Origin: Clostridium sp. ZS2-4
GTDB lineage: Bacteria; Bacillota; Clostridia; Clostridiales; Clostridiaceae
Direction of reading: 5' to 3'
DNA length: 64,000 nucleotides
Assembly (NCBI RefSeq): GCF_026719745.1
Contig: NZ_JAPPRQ010000136.1
Coordinates: 1-64,000 of the forward strand
The position numbers were made by a program, and so were the translations under genes. Below are positions 26,494 through 36,453 of the stretch, one piece after another. The notes below the pieces were generated by a model. That model was given only the letters and a program-made list of their open reading frames with translations, did no database searches and was not told where the DNA came from. How positions within the stretch are numbered: position 1 is the first letter of the stretch; every line of letters starts with the position of its first letter.

Positions 26494-26904
26494 ATGCTAC
26501 ATGTTTTTTGTGACAAGAAAGGTTCAGGTAAAACTAAAGCTTTAATCCAATCCGCAAATGAAAAAATCAATATGTCTAAAGGAAATATAGTTTATATTGA
26601 TGATGATAGCAGACACATACTCCAGTTAGATAGAAGAATTAGATTTATTTCAACAGATGAGTTTGAGTTAAAAAATTATAGCAATTTTTATGGTTTTTTG
26701 TGTGGTATTCTTTCAGAAGACTATGATGTTAGTACTATATACGTTGATGGATTGCTTAACATTGTAGATGGAAGTGTTGAAGATACTGCACATTTATTTT
26801 ATGATATGGAAAAGTTAGCTCACAAACATAATGTTGATTTCTATCTAAATATAAGTATTGAAAAGGATATCATGCCTGATTTTATTAAAAAATATGTCGC
26901 ATAG
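26494..26904 (+). CDS. Small P-loop ATP-binding protein, 136 aa
   Basis: Unidentified. The N-terminus MLHVFCDKKGSGKTKALI carries a Walker-A-like loop (residues 7-14, DKKGSGKT), and YDVSTIYVDGLLNI is a plausible Walker B strand. The protein is short for a full ATPase but the fold could be a minimal P-loop domain. GGGAG lies eight bases before the ATG chosen. It is preceded by about 100 gene-free bases and followed by a hairpin and a repeat element. Confidence 0.75.
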   Translation: MLHVFCDKKGSGKTKALIQSANEKINMSKGNIVYIDDDSRHILQLDRRIRFISTDEFELKNYSNFYGFLCGILSEDYDVSTIYVDGLLNIVDGSVEDTAHLFYDMEKLAHKHNVDFYLNISIEKDIMPDFIKKYVA

Positions 26905-26923
26905 TTAATTATCAAGTATATTG

Positions 26924-26960
26924 CTGCATACAGAACAGTCAGTGTTTGTATGCAGTCTTT
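26924..26960 (+). terminator. Possible terminator after the P-loop gene
   Basis: CTGCATACA pairs with TGTATGCAG across a 14-base loop; the tail (TCTTTAC) is weak. Confidence 0.4.
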
Positions 26961-26968
26961 ACATAGTG

Positions 26969-27200
26969 TAAGAAAAGTGCGAAGCACTTTTCTTACAGTC
27001 CCTAGTCGCCAATCACCAATCTCCAGCATAAAGAAAAAAGATAAAAATAATTAGATAAACTTAAGGATAGATCATATATACTTTTAAGGCTATTTTGATT
27101 TATTTTAATTTTAGTTTTGCATAGCAAAACGTCCTTCTCTGGGGATTGGGGATTGGCGACTGGGACATAGAATAAAATTGTTTCACAATTTTATTCTATG
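26969..27200. repeat. Heptad palindromic element, core type B, inverted orientation
   Basis: Left hairpin TAAGAAAAGTGC/GCACTTTTCTTA (26969-26995), arm AGTCCCT, AGTCGCC, AATCACC, AATCTCC, core in reverse orientation (AGTTTTGCATAGCAAAACGT near 27112), inverse arm GGGGATTGGGGATTGG, and right hairpin with a perfect 16-bp stem (27166-27200). The tyrS T-box promoter starts two bases after this hairpin. With the T-box it fills the gene-free stretch 26905-27571. Confidence 0.87.
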
Positions 27201-27201
27201 C

Positions 27202-27230
27202 TTGCATTTATAAAAAATTATGTATATAAT
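27202..27230 (+). promoter_or_regulatory. Promoter of the tyrS T-box leader
   Basis: TTGCAT, 17 bases, TATAAT, directly after the terminal hairpin of the repeat element. Confidence 0.8.
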
Positions 27231-27236
27231 AATACG

Positions 27237-27497
27237 TAAATTGCAATATCTTAAAGATAATGATGGAAAGAAGTAGTTGTGTAAATCATAAAGAGAGCTA
27301 GTGGTTGGTGGAAACTAGTTGAGAAGCATAGTGAAATACATTCCTGAATCTTAGGCTGAAAAGCATGAATGCTTAGTAGGTTGTTACGGAAGTCCCTACG
27401 TTATAGGGGAAAAAGTGGAAATGTTTCATGCATTTCAATTTGGGTGGTACCACGGAAAAATTCGTCCCTTTATATCTTAGATATAAAGGGATTTTTT
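27237..27497 (+). promoter_or_regulatory. T-box leader (Tyr) controlling tyrS
   Basis: T-box sequence GGGTGGTACCACGG (27442-27455), then a terminator TCCCTTTATAT/ATATAAAGGGA with six T (27465-27497). The likely specifier codon is TAC at 27337-27339 (GAAATACATT), in agreement with the downstream Tyr-tRNA synthetase. Confidence 0.92.
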
Positions 27498-27519
27498 ATT
27501 TACAAAAATTAATATATTT

Positions 27520-27551
27520 ACTGGGGACTGGTTAATAGTACCTGGTTACTG
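27520..27551. repeat. Solo right arm of the heptad element
   Basis: ACTGGGG, ACTGGTT, AATAGTA, CCTGGTT, ACTG in phase 7, with neither core nor hairpins, inserted between the tyrS T-box terminator and the tyrS ribosome-binding site. Confidence 0.65.
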
Positions 27552-27571
27552 AAAAAGAGGAGGACATAAAA

Positions 27572-28792
27572 ATGAAAAATGTATTTGATACTTTAGTTGA
27601 ACGTGGATACATTAAACAAACTACACACGAAGAAGAAATAAGAGAATTATTAGGGAAAGAAAAAATAACATTTTATATAGGATTTGACCCCACTGCAGAT
27701 AGTCTTCATGTAGGACATTTTATTGCAATGATGTTTATGTCTCATATGCAAAAGGCTGGACACAGACCCATAGCTTTAGTTGGTGGTGGAACAGCTATGA
27801 TTGGTGATCCTAGTGGCAAGACTGATATGAGAAAAATGCTTACAAAAGAACAAATTCAACACAATGTAGATTCTATAAAAGAGCAGCTTTCAAAATTTAT
27901 AGATTTTAGTGATGATAAAGCTATACTAGTTAATAATGGAGATTGGCTTTTAAACCTGAATTATGTAGAATTCATAAGAGATATTGGAATACATTTCTCA
28001 GTAAATAGAATGCTTACAGCAGAATGTTTCAAACAAAGATTAGAAAAAGGATTATCTTTCTTAGAGTTTAACTATATGTTAATGCAGGGATATGATTTCT
28101 ATGAATTAAATAAAAGATATGGCTGTGTAATGCAATTAGGTGGAGATGATCAATGGTCTAATATGATTGCAGGTATGGATCTTATAAGAAGAAAAGAGCA
28201 AAAATCAGCTTATGCAATGACTTGTACATTATTAACTAATAGTGAAGGTAAAAAAATGGGTAAAACAGAAAATGGAGCTTTATGGCTTGATCCTGAAAAA
28301 ACTTCTCCATATGACTTTTATCAATACTGGAGAAATGTAAATGATGCTGATGTGGAAAAATGCTTATCATTACTTACTTTCTTACCAATAGATGAAGTTA
28401 AAAGACTTGCAAGCCTTCAAGATGCGGCGATAAATGAAGCTAAAAAGACTTTAGCATATGAGGTTACAAAATTAGTACATGGTGAAGAAGAAGCTAGAAA
28501 AGCTCAAGAAGCAGCAGAGGCATTATTTGGGGGCGGCATAGACATGAGCAACGTTCCAACTGTTGAAATTACAAAAGATATGGTAGGTTCTTCAATACTT
28601 GATATACTTTTAAGTGGAAAAGTAATTCCATCTAAGAAAGAAGGCAGAAGATTAATTGAACAAGGTGGACTTTCAGTTAATGATGAAAAAGTAGAAGATC
28701 CAAATGCTGTTCTTTCACAGGAAGATTTTAAAGATGAAATGGTTCTTATAAAGAAAGGTAAGAAAAAATACTACAAAATAGTATTAAAATAA
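27572..28792 (+). CDS. tyrS: Tyrosyl-tRNA synthetase
   Basis: Charges tRNA-Tyr. The 406-residue class I enzyme shows [17 protein letters not shown] (HVGH at 46-49 as the HIGH motif), [13 protein letters not shown], the tyrosine-pocket region [21 protein letters not shown] as the KMSKS equivalent, and a C-terminal S4 RNA-binding domain (about 340-405; [13 protein letters not shown]). GAGGAGG precedes the ATG. It lies behind a Tyr T-box and a half copy of the heptad element. Confidence 0.97.
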   Translation: MKNVFDTLVERGYIKQTTHEEEIRELLGKEKITFYIGFDPTADSLHVGHFIAMMFMSHMQKAGHRPIALVGGGTAMIGDPSGKTDMRKMLTKEQIQHNVDSIKEQLSKFIDFSDDKAILVNNGDWLLNLNYVEFIRDIGIHFSVNRMLTAECFKQRLEKGLSFLEFNYMLMQGYDFYELNKRYGCVMQLGGDDQWSNMIAGMDLIRRKEQKSAYAMTCTLLTNSEGKKMGKTENGALWLDPEKTSPYDFYQYWRNVNDADVEKCLSLLTFLPIDEVKRLASLQDAAINEAKKTLAYEVTKLVHGEEEARKAQEAAEALFGGGIDMSNVPTVEITKDMVGSSILDILLSGKVIPSKKEGRRLIEQGGLSVNDEKVEDPNAVLSQEDFKDEMVLIKKGKKKYYKIVLK

Positions 28793-28822
28793 GAATGTTG
28801 AAATTAAAAAACGTATAATTAT

Positions 28823-28855
28823 AGAAAATGTCTAAAGTTAGGCATTTTCTTTTGT
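28823..28855 (+). terminator. Terminator after tyrS
   Basis: AGAAAATG/CATTTTCT with an internal CT/AG pair and a T-rich tail. Confidence 0.8.
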
Positions 28856-28976
28856 TTTATAGGAAAAAATTTTGTATAATAACGAGGAGAGGCTAAAAAT
28901 AGTATAGATATATTTATTTATAACGATAAATAATAATGTAAGTACCTGGTACCATATAAAAAGGGGAGTGAAATTT

Positions 28977-30752
28977 GTGGCTGGTATTTGGAATATAAAT
29001 AGTGCATATAATGTAAATTCAAAGAGGATTCATAAAAAGTTATCCTTTGAGCTAGGAGAAAAATTTACAGCAAGAATCATTAATTTAGATAAGCTTTCCG
29101 GCGAAGCAATACTAAAACTTCTAGATGGGTGGCAATTTTCAGCTAATATAAAAGAGTCAATAAATTTCACACCAAATGGACTAGTAAAATTTGAAGTAGA
29201 TGGATACGAAGATGGAAAACTTATTCTTAAACTGTTAAATAGTGAGGGTGAAGGTGAAACACAAAATTTATTAAGCGATATTTTAGAAGAACAAGGACTA
29301 AAGGTTAAAAAAGAAGATTATGCTCTTTTAGAAAAAATGCTTAAATCAAAAATGCCGTTAACTAAAGAGAATATTTCTAAAGTTAAGACCTTATTAGATT
29401 TTCAAAATAAAATTCTTCAAGACAGTTCGGAAGAGGAAAGTTTTATTTTAAAATATGTTAGTAACAAGGGTATTGACATAAATAGTGCAAAAGGACAAAA
29501 TATAAAAGATACATTGAAAGGTTTTTTTGCAGAATTTAAAAATTTAAGTTCAGAAGATTTATTTACATTAATAGAGAATGATATTAAGTTAACAAAAGAT
29601 AATATTATAAGTTTCAATAAAATAGTGAAAGAGCCTATGTCTTTATATAATGAAATAATGGATTTAGAAACTAGTGTTAATAATGAATTTAGTAATGAGC
29701 TTAATGATAAAATTAATAATAAGCTTAGTAATGAACTTAGCAATAAGCTTATTAATGAAATTAGTAATGAATTAAATAGTAGAGTTAACTGTAAAGAAAT
29801 TGAACAAGGGATTAAAGGTGAAACGACTTTTGTTAAGGATACAGTAGATATAGATGAAGAGAAAAATAATGGAGAAACTACTTTAAACAGCACTGAAAAA
29901 AGTACCGAAAATACCACTGAAAGTAGTTCTTTGAAAAGAAATTCCTACATCCAAAAGGCATACAATTTAAATGATTCTAGAGAAATAGATGGGAAAGAGA
30001 TGTTAAAAAAATTGTTAGAAATAGATTCTTCAGAAGAGGTTGCTGAAAATTTAAAGGGTGAAATTTTGGAAGACGGTACTGAGGTTAAAAATCAGGTTAT
30101 AAATAAACAAAGTTCAGAAAAGCTAAATAATAATTTGCAAAAAAATGAAAATATAAAAAAAGAAGTTGAAGTTATAGGGCTTGAGAAGGGAAATGTGGAT
30201 ATTCCTCATAAGATTAAAGAAGAAATAAGAGAGAAAACTAATGAAATGAGAAATTTAATAAAACAAGCTATTAATGAAAATAATAGTGAAAAACCTGAAG
30301 TGTTTAGCAAGATAGTGCAAACGTTACATAGCAAGATGAATGATTTCAAAGTTTTTAACTCTATATCAAATCAATATTATTATTTAGATGTTCCCTTAAA
30401 TATAAATGAAAGAGAATATCCTTGTAAGCTTATTATTAAGGATGAAAGAAATAAAGGTAAAAAGATTGATTCCAGTAATGTAAAATTGGTGGCTTCAGTT
30501 AAAACTATAAACATGGGGATTATAGATGCATACATCAAAGTGCTAAATAAAAATATAAATATTGATATTAAGTGTGAAAAAGACTGGATAAAGGTATTAG
30601 AATTAGGCAAAGAAGGAATAATAAACAAATTGAATGATATGGGATATGTGTCAAATGTGAAGGTTGACGAAAAGATTGTAGAATCCAATATAGTTGAATG
30701 TAGAGATTTCTTTGAAGATAATGAGCTTACAAGAATAAATTTAAAGGTTTAG
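28977..30752 (+). CDS. YlqG-like protein with FliK-type hook-length-control resemblance
   Basis: A 591-residue protein that I place by context: it directly precedes a ylqH-type FlhB-like gene, as ylqG precedes ylqH in Bacillus. The sequence has a beta-rich start (LGEKFTARIINL, AILKLLDGW), a long low-complexity linker, and a folded C-terminal part from about 425 (YYYLDVPLNINEREYPCKL) comparable to the C-terminal domain of FliK-like proteins. Around residues 235-265 the linker is built of near-repeats of NELSNKL/NKLSNEL, mirrored in the DNA at about 29680-29780. The start is GTG at 28977, eight bases after GGGGAG. True function unknown. Confidence 0.65.
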   Translation: MAGIWNINSAYNVNSKRIHKKLSFELGEKFTARIINLDKLSGEAILKLLDGWQFSANIKESINFTPNGLVKFEVDGYEDGKLILKLLNSEGEGETQNLLSDILEEQGLKVKKEDYALLEKMLKSKMPLTKENISKVKTLLDFQNKILQDSSEEESFILKYVSNKGIDINSAKGQNIKDTLKGFFAEFKNLSSEDLFTLIENDIKLTKDNIISFNKIVKEPMSLYNEIMDLETSVNNEFSNELNDKINNKLSNELSNKLINEISNELNSRVNCKEIEQGIKGETTFVKDTVDIDEEKNNGETTLNSTEKSTENTTESSSLKRNSYIQKAYNLNDSREIDGKEMLKKLLEIDSSEEVAENLKGEILEDGTEVKNQVINKQSSEKLNNNLQKNENIKKEVEVIGLEKGNVDIPHKIKEEIREKTNEMRNLIKQAINENNSEKPEVFSKIVQTLHSKMNDFKVFNSISNQYYYLDVPLNINEREYPCKLIIKDERNKGKKIDSSNVKLVASVKTINMGIIDAYIKVLNKNINIDIKCEKDWIKVLELGKEGIINKLNDMGYVSNVKVDEKIVESNIVECRDFFEDNELTRINLKV

Positions 30753-30773
30753 AAAGTAATATGGTGATAGAAA

Positions 30774-31046
30774 ATGAAGGATGATAAAAGAAAAAAAGCT
30801 GCTGCATTAAAATATGAAATGAATTATGAAGCACCTATGGTTACGGCAGCAGGAATGGGTGTTGTAGCAGATAAGATTATTGAAGAGGCTGAAAAAAGCC
30901 AGGTTCCAGTAGTTTATAATAAAGAGTTAGCAGAACTATTAACAAATGTAGATGTAGGAAGCAATATACCAGCAGAATTATATGAGGCAGTAGCTGAAGT
31001 GATAGCATATGTAATGGATGTTGATAAATTGGCAGATGGAAGGTGA
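30774..31046 (+). CDS. FlhB C-terminal-like protein (YlqH family)
   Basis: A 90-residue protein resembling the cytoplasmic C-terminal domain of the flagellar export switch protein FlhB: KKAAALKYE, VVADKIIEEAEKSQVPVV and NIPAELYEAVAEVIAYVM are the matching stretches. The self-cleavage site NPTH of genuine FlhB is absent, as in the stand-alone YlqH group, so it does not undergo the normal switch cleavage. It follows the ylqG-like gene after 21 bases and its stop codon overlaps the ribosome site of the next gene, so the three genes are translationally linked. Confidence 0.85.
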   Translation: MKDDKRKKAAALKYEMNYEAPMVTAAGMGVVADKIIEEAEKSQVPVVYNKELAELLTNVDVGSNIPAELYEAVAEVIAYVMDVDKLADGR

Positions 31047-31051
31047 TAGAA

Positions 31052-31738
31052 ATGGGACTTTATGCAATATCGGATTTACATTTAGCCTTTACCTGTGACA
31101 AACCAATGGATGTGTTTGGAGAAAAGTGGTATAAGCATGATGAAAAAATAAAGGATAACTGGATTAATAAGATTGAAGAAAATGATATAGTTTTAATAGC
31201 AGGAGACATATCGTGGTCTATGAAGATGGAAGACGGTATGAAAGACCTTGAATGGATTCATAGTCTTCCAGGAAAAAAAATTATATCTAAAGGTAATCAT
31301 GATTATTGGTGGGGAAGTATAAAAAAACTTAATTCACTTTATGAGGATATAAATTTTATTCAAAACAACTTTTCCACATATGAGGACTATGCCATATGTG
31401 GAACTAGAGGCTGGAATCCACCTGTGCAAGATAGATATTCAGAACAAGATAAAAAAATATATAGTAGAGAAAAAATCAGGTTGAAGCTTTCTTTGGATAG
31501 TGCTGTAAAAGCAGGGTATAAAAAGATAATAGTTATGGTTCACTTTCCACCAGTTAATGATAGATTTGAGGAATCAGATTTTACACAAATATTTAAAGAA
31601 TATGGAGTAGAAAAAGTTATATATGGGCATTTGCATGGACCTTCATTAAAAAAGGTTTATGAAGGTGAACATGATGGAATAGAATATATAGTTACTTCTT
31701 GTGATTATATAAATTTTGACCCAATAAAAATACTGTAA
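31052..31738 (+). CDS. Metallophosphoesterase
   Basis: A 228-residue calcineurin-like phosphoesterase with all metal-binding motifs: ISDLHLAF (D-x-H), AGDISW (GD), KGNHDYWW (GNHD), VMVHFPP (H) and YGHLHGPS (GHxH). Substrate unknown. AAGGTG lies about six bases before the ATG at 31052 and overlaps the end of the ylqH-like gene. Its last codons and stop are part of a perfect 26-bp stem shared with the converging DUF2225 gene. Confidence 0.93.
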   Translation: MGLYAISDLHLAFTCDKPMDVFGEKWYKHDEKIKDNWINKIEENDIVLIAGDISWSMKMEDGMKDLEWIHSLPGKKIISKGNHDYWWGSIKKLNSLYEDINFIQNNFSTYEDYAICGTRGWNPPVQDRYSEQDKKIYSREKIRLKLSLDSAVKAGYKKIIVMVHFPPVNDRFEESDFTQIFKEYGVEKVIYGHLHGPSLKKVYEGEHDGIEYIVTSCDYINFDPIKIL

Positions 31739-31787
31739 AATAAGAGCTGGAATATGTTTCTAGCTCTTATTTTACAGTATTTTTATT
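31723..31787. terminator. Bidirectional terminator, perfect 26-bp stem
   Basis: 31723-31748 is exactly complementary to 31762-31787 around a 13-base loop. It spans the stop codons of both converging genes and has A/T runs on either side, so it serves both strands. Confidence 0.93.
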
Positions 31788-32655
31788 TACCAAATATTGA
31801 AGAAAAGAAGCCCTTTTTTTTCTTATCAGAAATATTTTCAATACTATTTTCTTTAGCAGTATGTTCAGATTTAGTTTCTTTTATCAAGTCTTTTTGGTCA
31901 CGAGCAAGCTCTTTTAAGCGTTTATTTATGCTAGGTGTAGTTATAACCTTACTGAACCATATCATTGCTTCATCCAGATTATCAGTACGTCTGCTTAATT
32001 CACCAATCAGATACATAGTAGTGTATCTGTCCATACCGTATATAGGAAAATCTTCATTGAAGTAGGCATCATTAAAGCCTTTTAGAGCTTCTTTAAGATA
32101 AGCTTTCTCAGTTTGTGAATCTTCTATTAATCTGCACATCCAAGCTAGTTTTAAGCAGTTCATAGCTTTTTTGCTGGCTTTTGCATCACTATAGAAGTAA
32201 TTAAGAAGAGAAAGCTTATAGCGCTCTATAGCGGCATACGCATCATAAGGTACTTTATATTCTCTGCCTTTCCATTTAGGTGTAATATTTTCTTTTACCA
32301 AATCTATTTGAAAGTTTCGAATTTTTTCAAAGTCAGCTTTCATTGCCGCATATCCACAATTATTACAAAGCCAAACATCATAAAAATATGGGTTTATAAG
32401 GTCATACCTGATAAAAAAGTCAGTATCTTTATCTTTCATCCTGTAAGATGAAGTTTTAATTGCTTTAACAGTAAAAATTTCACCGCATACTGGGCATGTT
32501 AATTTTTTATCATACAAGTAATCTTTATCTTTTTCTTTTTTTTCCTCTTGTAGGGAGGTACTGTCAGTTTGAGATTCATCTTTGCCATAAAGATCTATGG
32601 TTTCTATGTTGTTAAAGCCAAGGCGATCTAATCCAGAAAAAATATCTTTACTCAC
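31783..32655 (-). CDS. DUF2225 family protein
   Basis: A 290-residue protein with an N-terminal zinc-ribbon pair (LTCPVCGEIF and WLCNNCGYAA), then a helical TPR-like region (AYAAIERYKLSLLNYFY, MYLIGELSRRTDNLDEAMIWF), and a charged C-terminal tail ending KKKKGFFSSIFGK. This is the layout of the DUF2225 family common in clostridia; its function is not known. I chose a GTG start at 32655, with GGAG seven bases upstream, rather than earlier ATGs that have no ribosome site. It stands alone. Confidence 0.85.
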   Translation of the reverse strand: MSKDIFSGLDRLGFNNIETIDLYGKDESQTDSTSLQEEKKEKDKDYLYDKKLTCPVCGEIFTVKAIKTSSYRMKDKDTDFFIRYDLINPYFYDVWLCNNCGYAAMKADFEKIRNFQIDLVKENITPKWKGREYKVPYDAYAAIERYKLSLLNYFYSDAKASKKAMNCLKLAWMCRLIEDSQTEKAYLKEALKGFNDAYFNEDFPIYGMDRYTTMYLIGELSRRTDNLDEAMIWFSKVITTPSINKRLKELARDQKDLIKETKSEHTAKENSIENISDKKKKGFFSSIFGK

Positions 32656-32834
32656 GTAATCACTCCAAATATCAGTTATCATTATATAATTAATTATATC
32701 AAAGAAATTAAGAAAAAACATTGATTTTGGAAAAAAATCGTTTATATATAGTATAATTATGTATTATAATATATTGTAAAGTACCTGAATTAAGTTTGAT
32801 TTTATAAAGACTTTAAAAAAAGAAGGTGAAGTAT

Positions 32835-33623
32835 ATGGCGGTTAGAGAGTGGAAAAAATTTCTTATACCTTACGATCAGGCGGTAGAAGAATTAAAGGTA
32901 AAGTTTAAAAGTATAAGACGAGAATATAGAAAAAAAAATGAAAATTCACCTATTGAATTTGTAACGGGCAGAGTTAAAGAATTATCAAGCATACTGGAAA
33001 AAGCTAATAAATTTAATATTCCTATAGATAGGATAGAATATGAATTAGAAGATATAGCAGGAATAAGAGTAATGTGTCAATTTGTGGACGATATTTATAG
33101 AGTAGTAAAATTAATAAGACAAAGAAAAGATATGCAGATAATGTATGAAAAAGATTATATTACTGATGTAAAGGCAAGTGGATATAGAAGTTATCACATA
33201 GTAATAAAATACCCTGTAAATATGGCTGATGGTGTTAAGGAAATATTGGCAGAATTTCAAATAAGAACTCTGGCTATGAACTTTTGGGCTACGGTTGAGC
33301 ACTCTTTAAATTATAAATATAAGCATCGAATACCAGAACATATAAAAGACAAGCTTAAAGGAGCAGCAGATGCGGCATTCAAATTAGACCAAGAAATGCT
33401 TGAAATAAAAGATGAAATTATGGATGCACAAAAGTTGTTTGAAGTAAAATCAAGCTTAGTATCACATATAATGAATAACATATTTACTATATTTTCTTCT
33501 GGAAGAAGTATTGAAGCGTCTAATTTTAGAAATCAATTAAATAAACTTATTTCAGAAGGAGAAACTTATGAACTTGATAAGCTTTTAGAAGCTACGGAAA
33601 GAAGTATTAAAATGTATAAATAA
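32835..33623 (+). CDS. Small alarmone synthetase (GTP pyrophosphokinase, YjbM/RelQ-like)
   Basis: Makes (p)ppGpp from ATP and GTP/GDP in the stringent response. The 262-residue protein has only the RelA_SpoT synthetase domain: RIEYELEDIAGIRVMCQFVDDIY, ASGYRSYHIVIKYPV and AEFQIRTLAMNFWATVEHSLNYKYK (shown in parts) contain the expected substrate-binding residues. No HD hydrolase, TGS or ACT domain is present. Length is somewhat above the usual 210-230 because of a helical C-terminal extension. AAGGTG is six bases before the ATG. It shares a terminator with leuS. Confidence 0.93.
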   Translation: MAVREWKKFLIPYDQAVEELKVKFKSIRREYRKKNENSPIEFVTGRVKELSSILEKANKFNIPIDRIEYELEDIAGIRVMCQFVDDIYRVVKLIRQRKDMQIMYEKDYITDVKASGYRSYHIVIKYPVNMADGVKEILAEFQIRTLAMNFWATVEHSLNYKYKHRIPEHIKDKLKGAADAAFKLDQEMLEIKDEIMDAQKLFEVKSSLVSHIMNNIFTIFSSGRSIEASNFRNQLNKLISEGETYELDKLLEATERSIKMYK

Positions 33624-33662
33624 AAAGAAGTTTAGCCGTATGCAACGGCTAAACTTCTTTTT
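33622..33662. terminator. Bidirectional terminator between the alarmone synthetase and leuS
   Basis: A perfect 17-bp stem (33622-33638 with 33646-33662) and a 7-base loop, flanked by A and T runs. Confidence 0.92.
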
Positions 33663-36114
33663 ATTTTGCTACTATATTAACAAGTCTTCCCTTAACAACT
33701 ATTACTTTTAAAATATTTTTACCTTCTAAAAAGCTTTGGATAGTTTCTTCTTTAAGGGCTATTTCTTTTATTTCATCATCAGAAAGATTAGTAGGAATAT
33801 TTATTCTAGCTCTAATTTTTCCGCTTATTTGAATAGCTATTTCAACTTCTTCTTTAATTAATGCTTTAGAATCGAATATTGGCCAAGTTTCATTAAAGAC
33901 TGAAAAGTTTTTACCTAAAAGTTCCCAATGTTCTTCAGCAAAATGAGGAGCAAAAGGAGCTAAAAGTTTGATATAGTCTGATGCTGTTTCTTCTAAGAAA
34001 GCAATATTCTTATTCTTTTCATCATTTAAATATTTAGATAATGAATTTGTAAATTCCATCATTCTTGCAATAGCTGTATTGAACTGGAACTTTTCAATAT
34101 CTTCTGTAACGTGTTGAATAGCATAATGTCTAGCATAGTTTAAATCTTTCTCTGCTTTATCCATTGAAGTTCTTGTATTTTCTTTGTTAGACAATTCGTT
34201 GCTACATTCTTCTAATAGTCTTTCAGCTCTATCTACAAATCTTGCCATAGATTTTATTCCATCATCACTCCAAGCTCCACCTTCAGAATAGGCAAATCCA
34301 AACATTAGATACATTCTAAATACATCTGCACCATATTCCTTGATATAGTCATCTGGAGCAATAGTGTTTCCTTTTGATTTACTCATCTTAAGACCATCCG
34401 GTCCAAGTATGAGACCTTGATGAGTAAGAGAAGTAAAAGGTTCGTCAAAGTTTAAATAACCCATATCACGAAGAGCTTTTGTTATAAATCTAGCATATAG
34501 CAAGTGCATACAAGCATGTTCAGGACCACCTACATATTTATCAACTGGAAGCATAGCATTTACTTTATCAACATCAAAAGCTTTTTCTTCATTTTTACTG
34601 TCAACATATCTTAGATAGTACCATGAAGAGCATACAAAAGTATCTAGAGTATCAGATTCTCTTACTGCATGACCTCCACATTTTGGACATGTTGTATTTA
34701 GGAAAGCTTCACTTTTAGAAAGTGGTGATTTACCGTCTGGAGTAAATTCAATGTCATAAGGAAGCTCTACTGGAAGTTGTTCTTCAGGTACTGCTACTGT
34801 TCCACATTTTTCACAATGAACTATTGGAATAGGTGCACCCCAATATCTTTGTCTTGAAACAAGCCAGTCACGAAGTCTAAAGTTTACTTTCCATCTTCCA
34901 AGACTATTTCCTTCTAATTTCTTAACTATAGCTTCTTTAGCTTCTTCAGTAGTAAGACTGTCAAATTCTCCACTGTTTACTAGTTTACCGTATTCAGTAA
35001 ATGGTAGAGAATCATCACTTCCATCTTTGCTTGTAATAACTCTTTCTATTGGTAGATTGAATTTTGTAGCAAATTCAAAATCACGTTCGTCATGAGCAGG
35101 AACTGCCATTACACATCCAGTACCGTATGTTGCAAGTACGTAGTCACCAACCCATATAGGAACTCTTTTTCCGTTAATAGGGTTTATTGCGTATGAACCT
35201 GTAAATACTCCTGTTTTTTCTCTGGATATTGATTGTCTTTCTATATCAGATTGCTTTGCAGCTTCAACTTTATAATCTTCAACTATTGCTTTATTTTCTT
35301 CAGTTGTCAATTGATCAACGAAAGGGCTTTCAGGTGCTAAAACAACATAAGTAACACCGTTTAAAGTATCTACTCTTGTTGTAAATACATCAAAGCTGAT
35401 ATCTGAGTTTTCAACTTTAAATGTTACTTCTGCACCTTTAGATTTTCCAATCCAATGTTTTTGCATTGATTTAGTTTTTTCAGGCCAATCTAAACTATCT
35501 ATTTTTTCTAATAATTCGTCTGCATAATCAGTTATTTTTAAGAACCATTGAGTTAATGCTTTTTTCTCAACTTCTGAACTACATCTTTCACATTGTCCGT
35601 CTATAACTTGCTCATTGGCAAGAACTGTATTACAGCTAGGACACCAGTTTACAGGAGCATTTTTTCTATAAGCAAGTCCTTTTTCATATAATTTTAAGAA
35701 TACCCATTGAGTCCATTTATAATAATCAGGAAGGCAAGTAATAACTTCATGATCCCAGTTGAACATAGCTCCCATAGCTTTTAATTGTTCTTCCATATTT
35801 TTTATGTTTTGAATTGTAGAATCATGTGGATGGATTCCTGTTTTTATAGCATAGTTTTCAGCAGGAAGTCCGAAAGCATCAAATCCCATTGGTTGAAATA
35901 CATTGTAACCCTGCATTTTCTTAAATCTTGCCCAAGAATCAGTAGGTCCATAGTTGAACCAATGTCCAGCATGAAGTTTTGCACCTGATGGATATGAGAA
36001 CATTTCAAGTACATATAATTTTTCGCCTTTACCATTTTCATCAAATTTGTGAAGACCTGATTCTTCCCATTTAGTCTGCCACTTTTTATCTATTGATGTT
36101 CCATAATTTGACAT
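33661..36114 (-). CDS. leuS: Leucyl-tRNA synthetase
   Basis: Charges tRNA-Leu. The 817-residue class I enzyme shows [18 protein letters not shown] (the HIGH motif is HAGH), the zinc-binding [10 protein letters not shown] and CERC pairs, an editing domain (about 225-415), [15 protein letters not shown] and the catalytic loop LKMSKSKGN, followed by the anticodon-binding helical domain. Length and order are normal for the bacterial type. AAGGAGG lies about eight bases before the ATG. It is preceded by a Leu T-box leader with its own consensus promoter. Confidence 0.97.
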   Translation of the reverse strand: MSNYGTSIDKKWQTKWEESGLHKFDENGKGEKLYVLEMFSYPSGAKLHAGHWFNYGPTDSWARFKKMQGYNVFQPMGFDAFGLPAENYAIKTGIHPHDSTIQNIKNMEEQLKAMGAMFNWDHEVITCLPDYYKWTQWVFLKLYEKGLAYRKNAPVNWCPSCNTVLANEQVIDGQCERCSSEVEKKALTQWFLKITDYADELLEKIDSLDWPEKTKSMQKHWIGKSKGAEVTFKVENSDISFDVFTTRVDTLNGVTYVVLAPESPFVDQLTTEENKAIVEDYKVEAAKQSDIERQSISREKTGVFTGSYAINPINGKRVPIWVGDYVLATYGTGCVMAVPAHDERDFEFATKFNLPIERVITSKDGSDDSLPFTEYGKLVNSGEFDSLTTEEAKEAIVKKLEGNSLGRWKVNFRLRDWLVSRQRYWGAPIPIVHCEKCGTVAVPEEQLPVELPYDIEFTPDGKSPLSKSEAFLNTTCPKCGGHAVRESDTLDTFVCSSWYYLRYVDSKNEEKAFDVDKVNAMLPVDKYVGGPEHACMHLLYARFITKALRDMGYLNFDEPFTSLTHQGLILGPDGLKMSKSKGNTIAPDDYIKEYGADVFRMYLMFGFAYSEGGAWSDDGIKSMARFVDRAERLLEECSNELSNKENTRTSMDKAEKDLNYARHYAIQHVTEDIEKFQFNTAIARMMEFTNSLSKYLNDEKNKNIAFLEETASDYIKLLAPFAPHFAEEHWELLGKNFSVFNETWPIFDSKALIKEEVEIAIQISGKIRARINIPTNLSDDEIKEIALKEETIQSFLEGKNILKVIVVKGRLVNIVAK

Positions 36115-36171
36115 TAAAAATCAACCTCCTTTTTTATTACACAGTAAATAAAATTTATATATTGATTTAAA

Positions 36172-36413
36172 CTTAAAAATAAAAAACCTTCGTCTCAAAA
36201 ACAAGAGACGAAAGTTATAATTCCGCGGTACCACTCTAATTAGGCATAAAGCCTCACTTTTAAATATAACGGTTTAACCGTATCTGTTTTAACAGATAAG
36301 CTCAAAGGTAAGTTCATATTTTATCAATACTGTCTTGCAGCAAACGACAGCTCTCTTTGATCGAATCAAATATTACTACTCCTTGTCAAAGCTATGCAAA
36401 ATATTATTCTTTT
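36172..36413 (-). promoter_or_regulatory. T-box leader (Leu) controlling leuS
   Basis: Read on the minus strand: T-box AGAGTGGTACCGCGG (36222-36236), then a terminator with TTCGTCTC/GAGACGAA and a T run (36172-36217). The likely specifier codon is CTT (36310-36312) in GAACTTACC, a leucine codon. It fills the gene-free stretch between leuS and the rhodanese gene. Confidence 0.92.
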
Positions 36414-36420
36414 GCGTCTA

Positions 36421-36449
36421 ATTATAGATTAAATAAGAAATGCTGTCAA
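36421..36449 (-). promoter_or_regulatory. Consensus promoter of the leuS T-box leader
   Basis: TTGACA, exactly 17 bases, TATAAT on the minus strand, lying just past the rhodanese stop codon. Confidence 0.88.
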
Positions 36450-36453
36450 GATA

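Noticed and set aside
26841-27029. Minus-strand open frame starting MLEIGDWRLGT
   Set aside because: It is a translation of the heptad repeat arm and hairpin; no ribosome site. A similar frame at 16871-17086 has the same origin.
28940-28956. Further heptad-element copy (AGTACCTGGTACC)
   Set aside because: It is only one short palindrome, without phase-7 repeats, core or hairpin.
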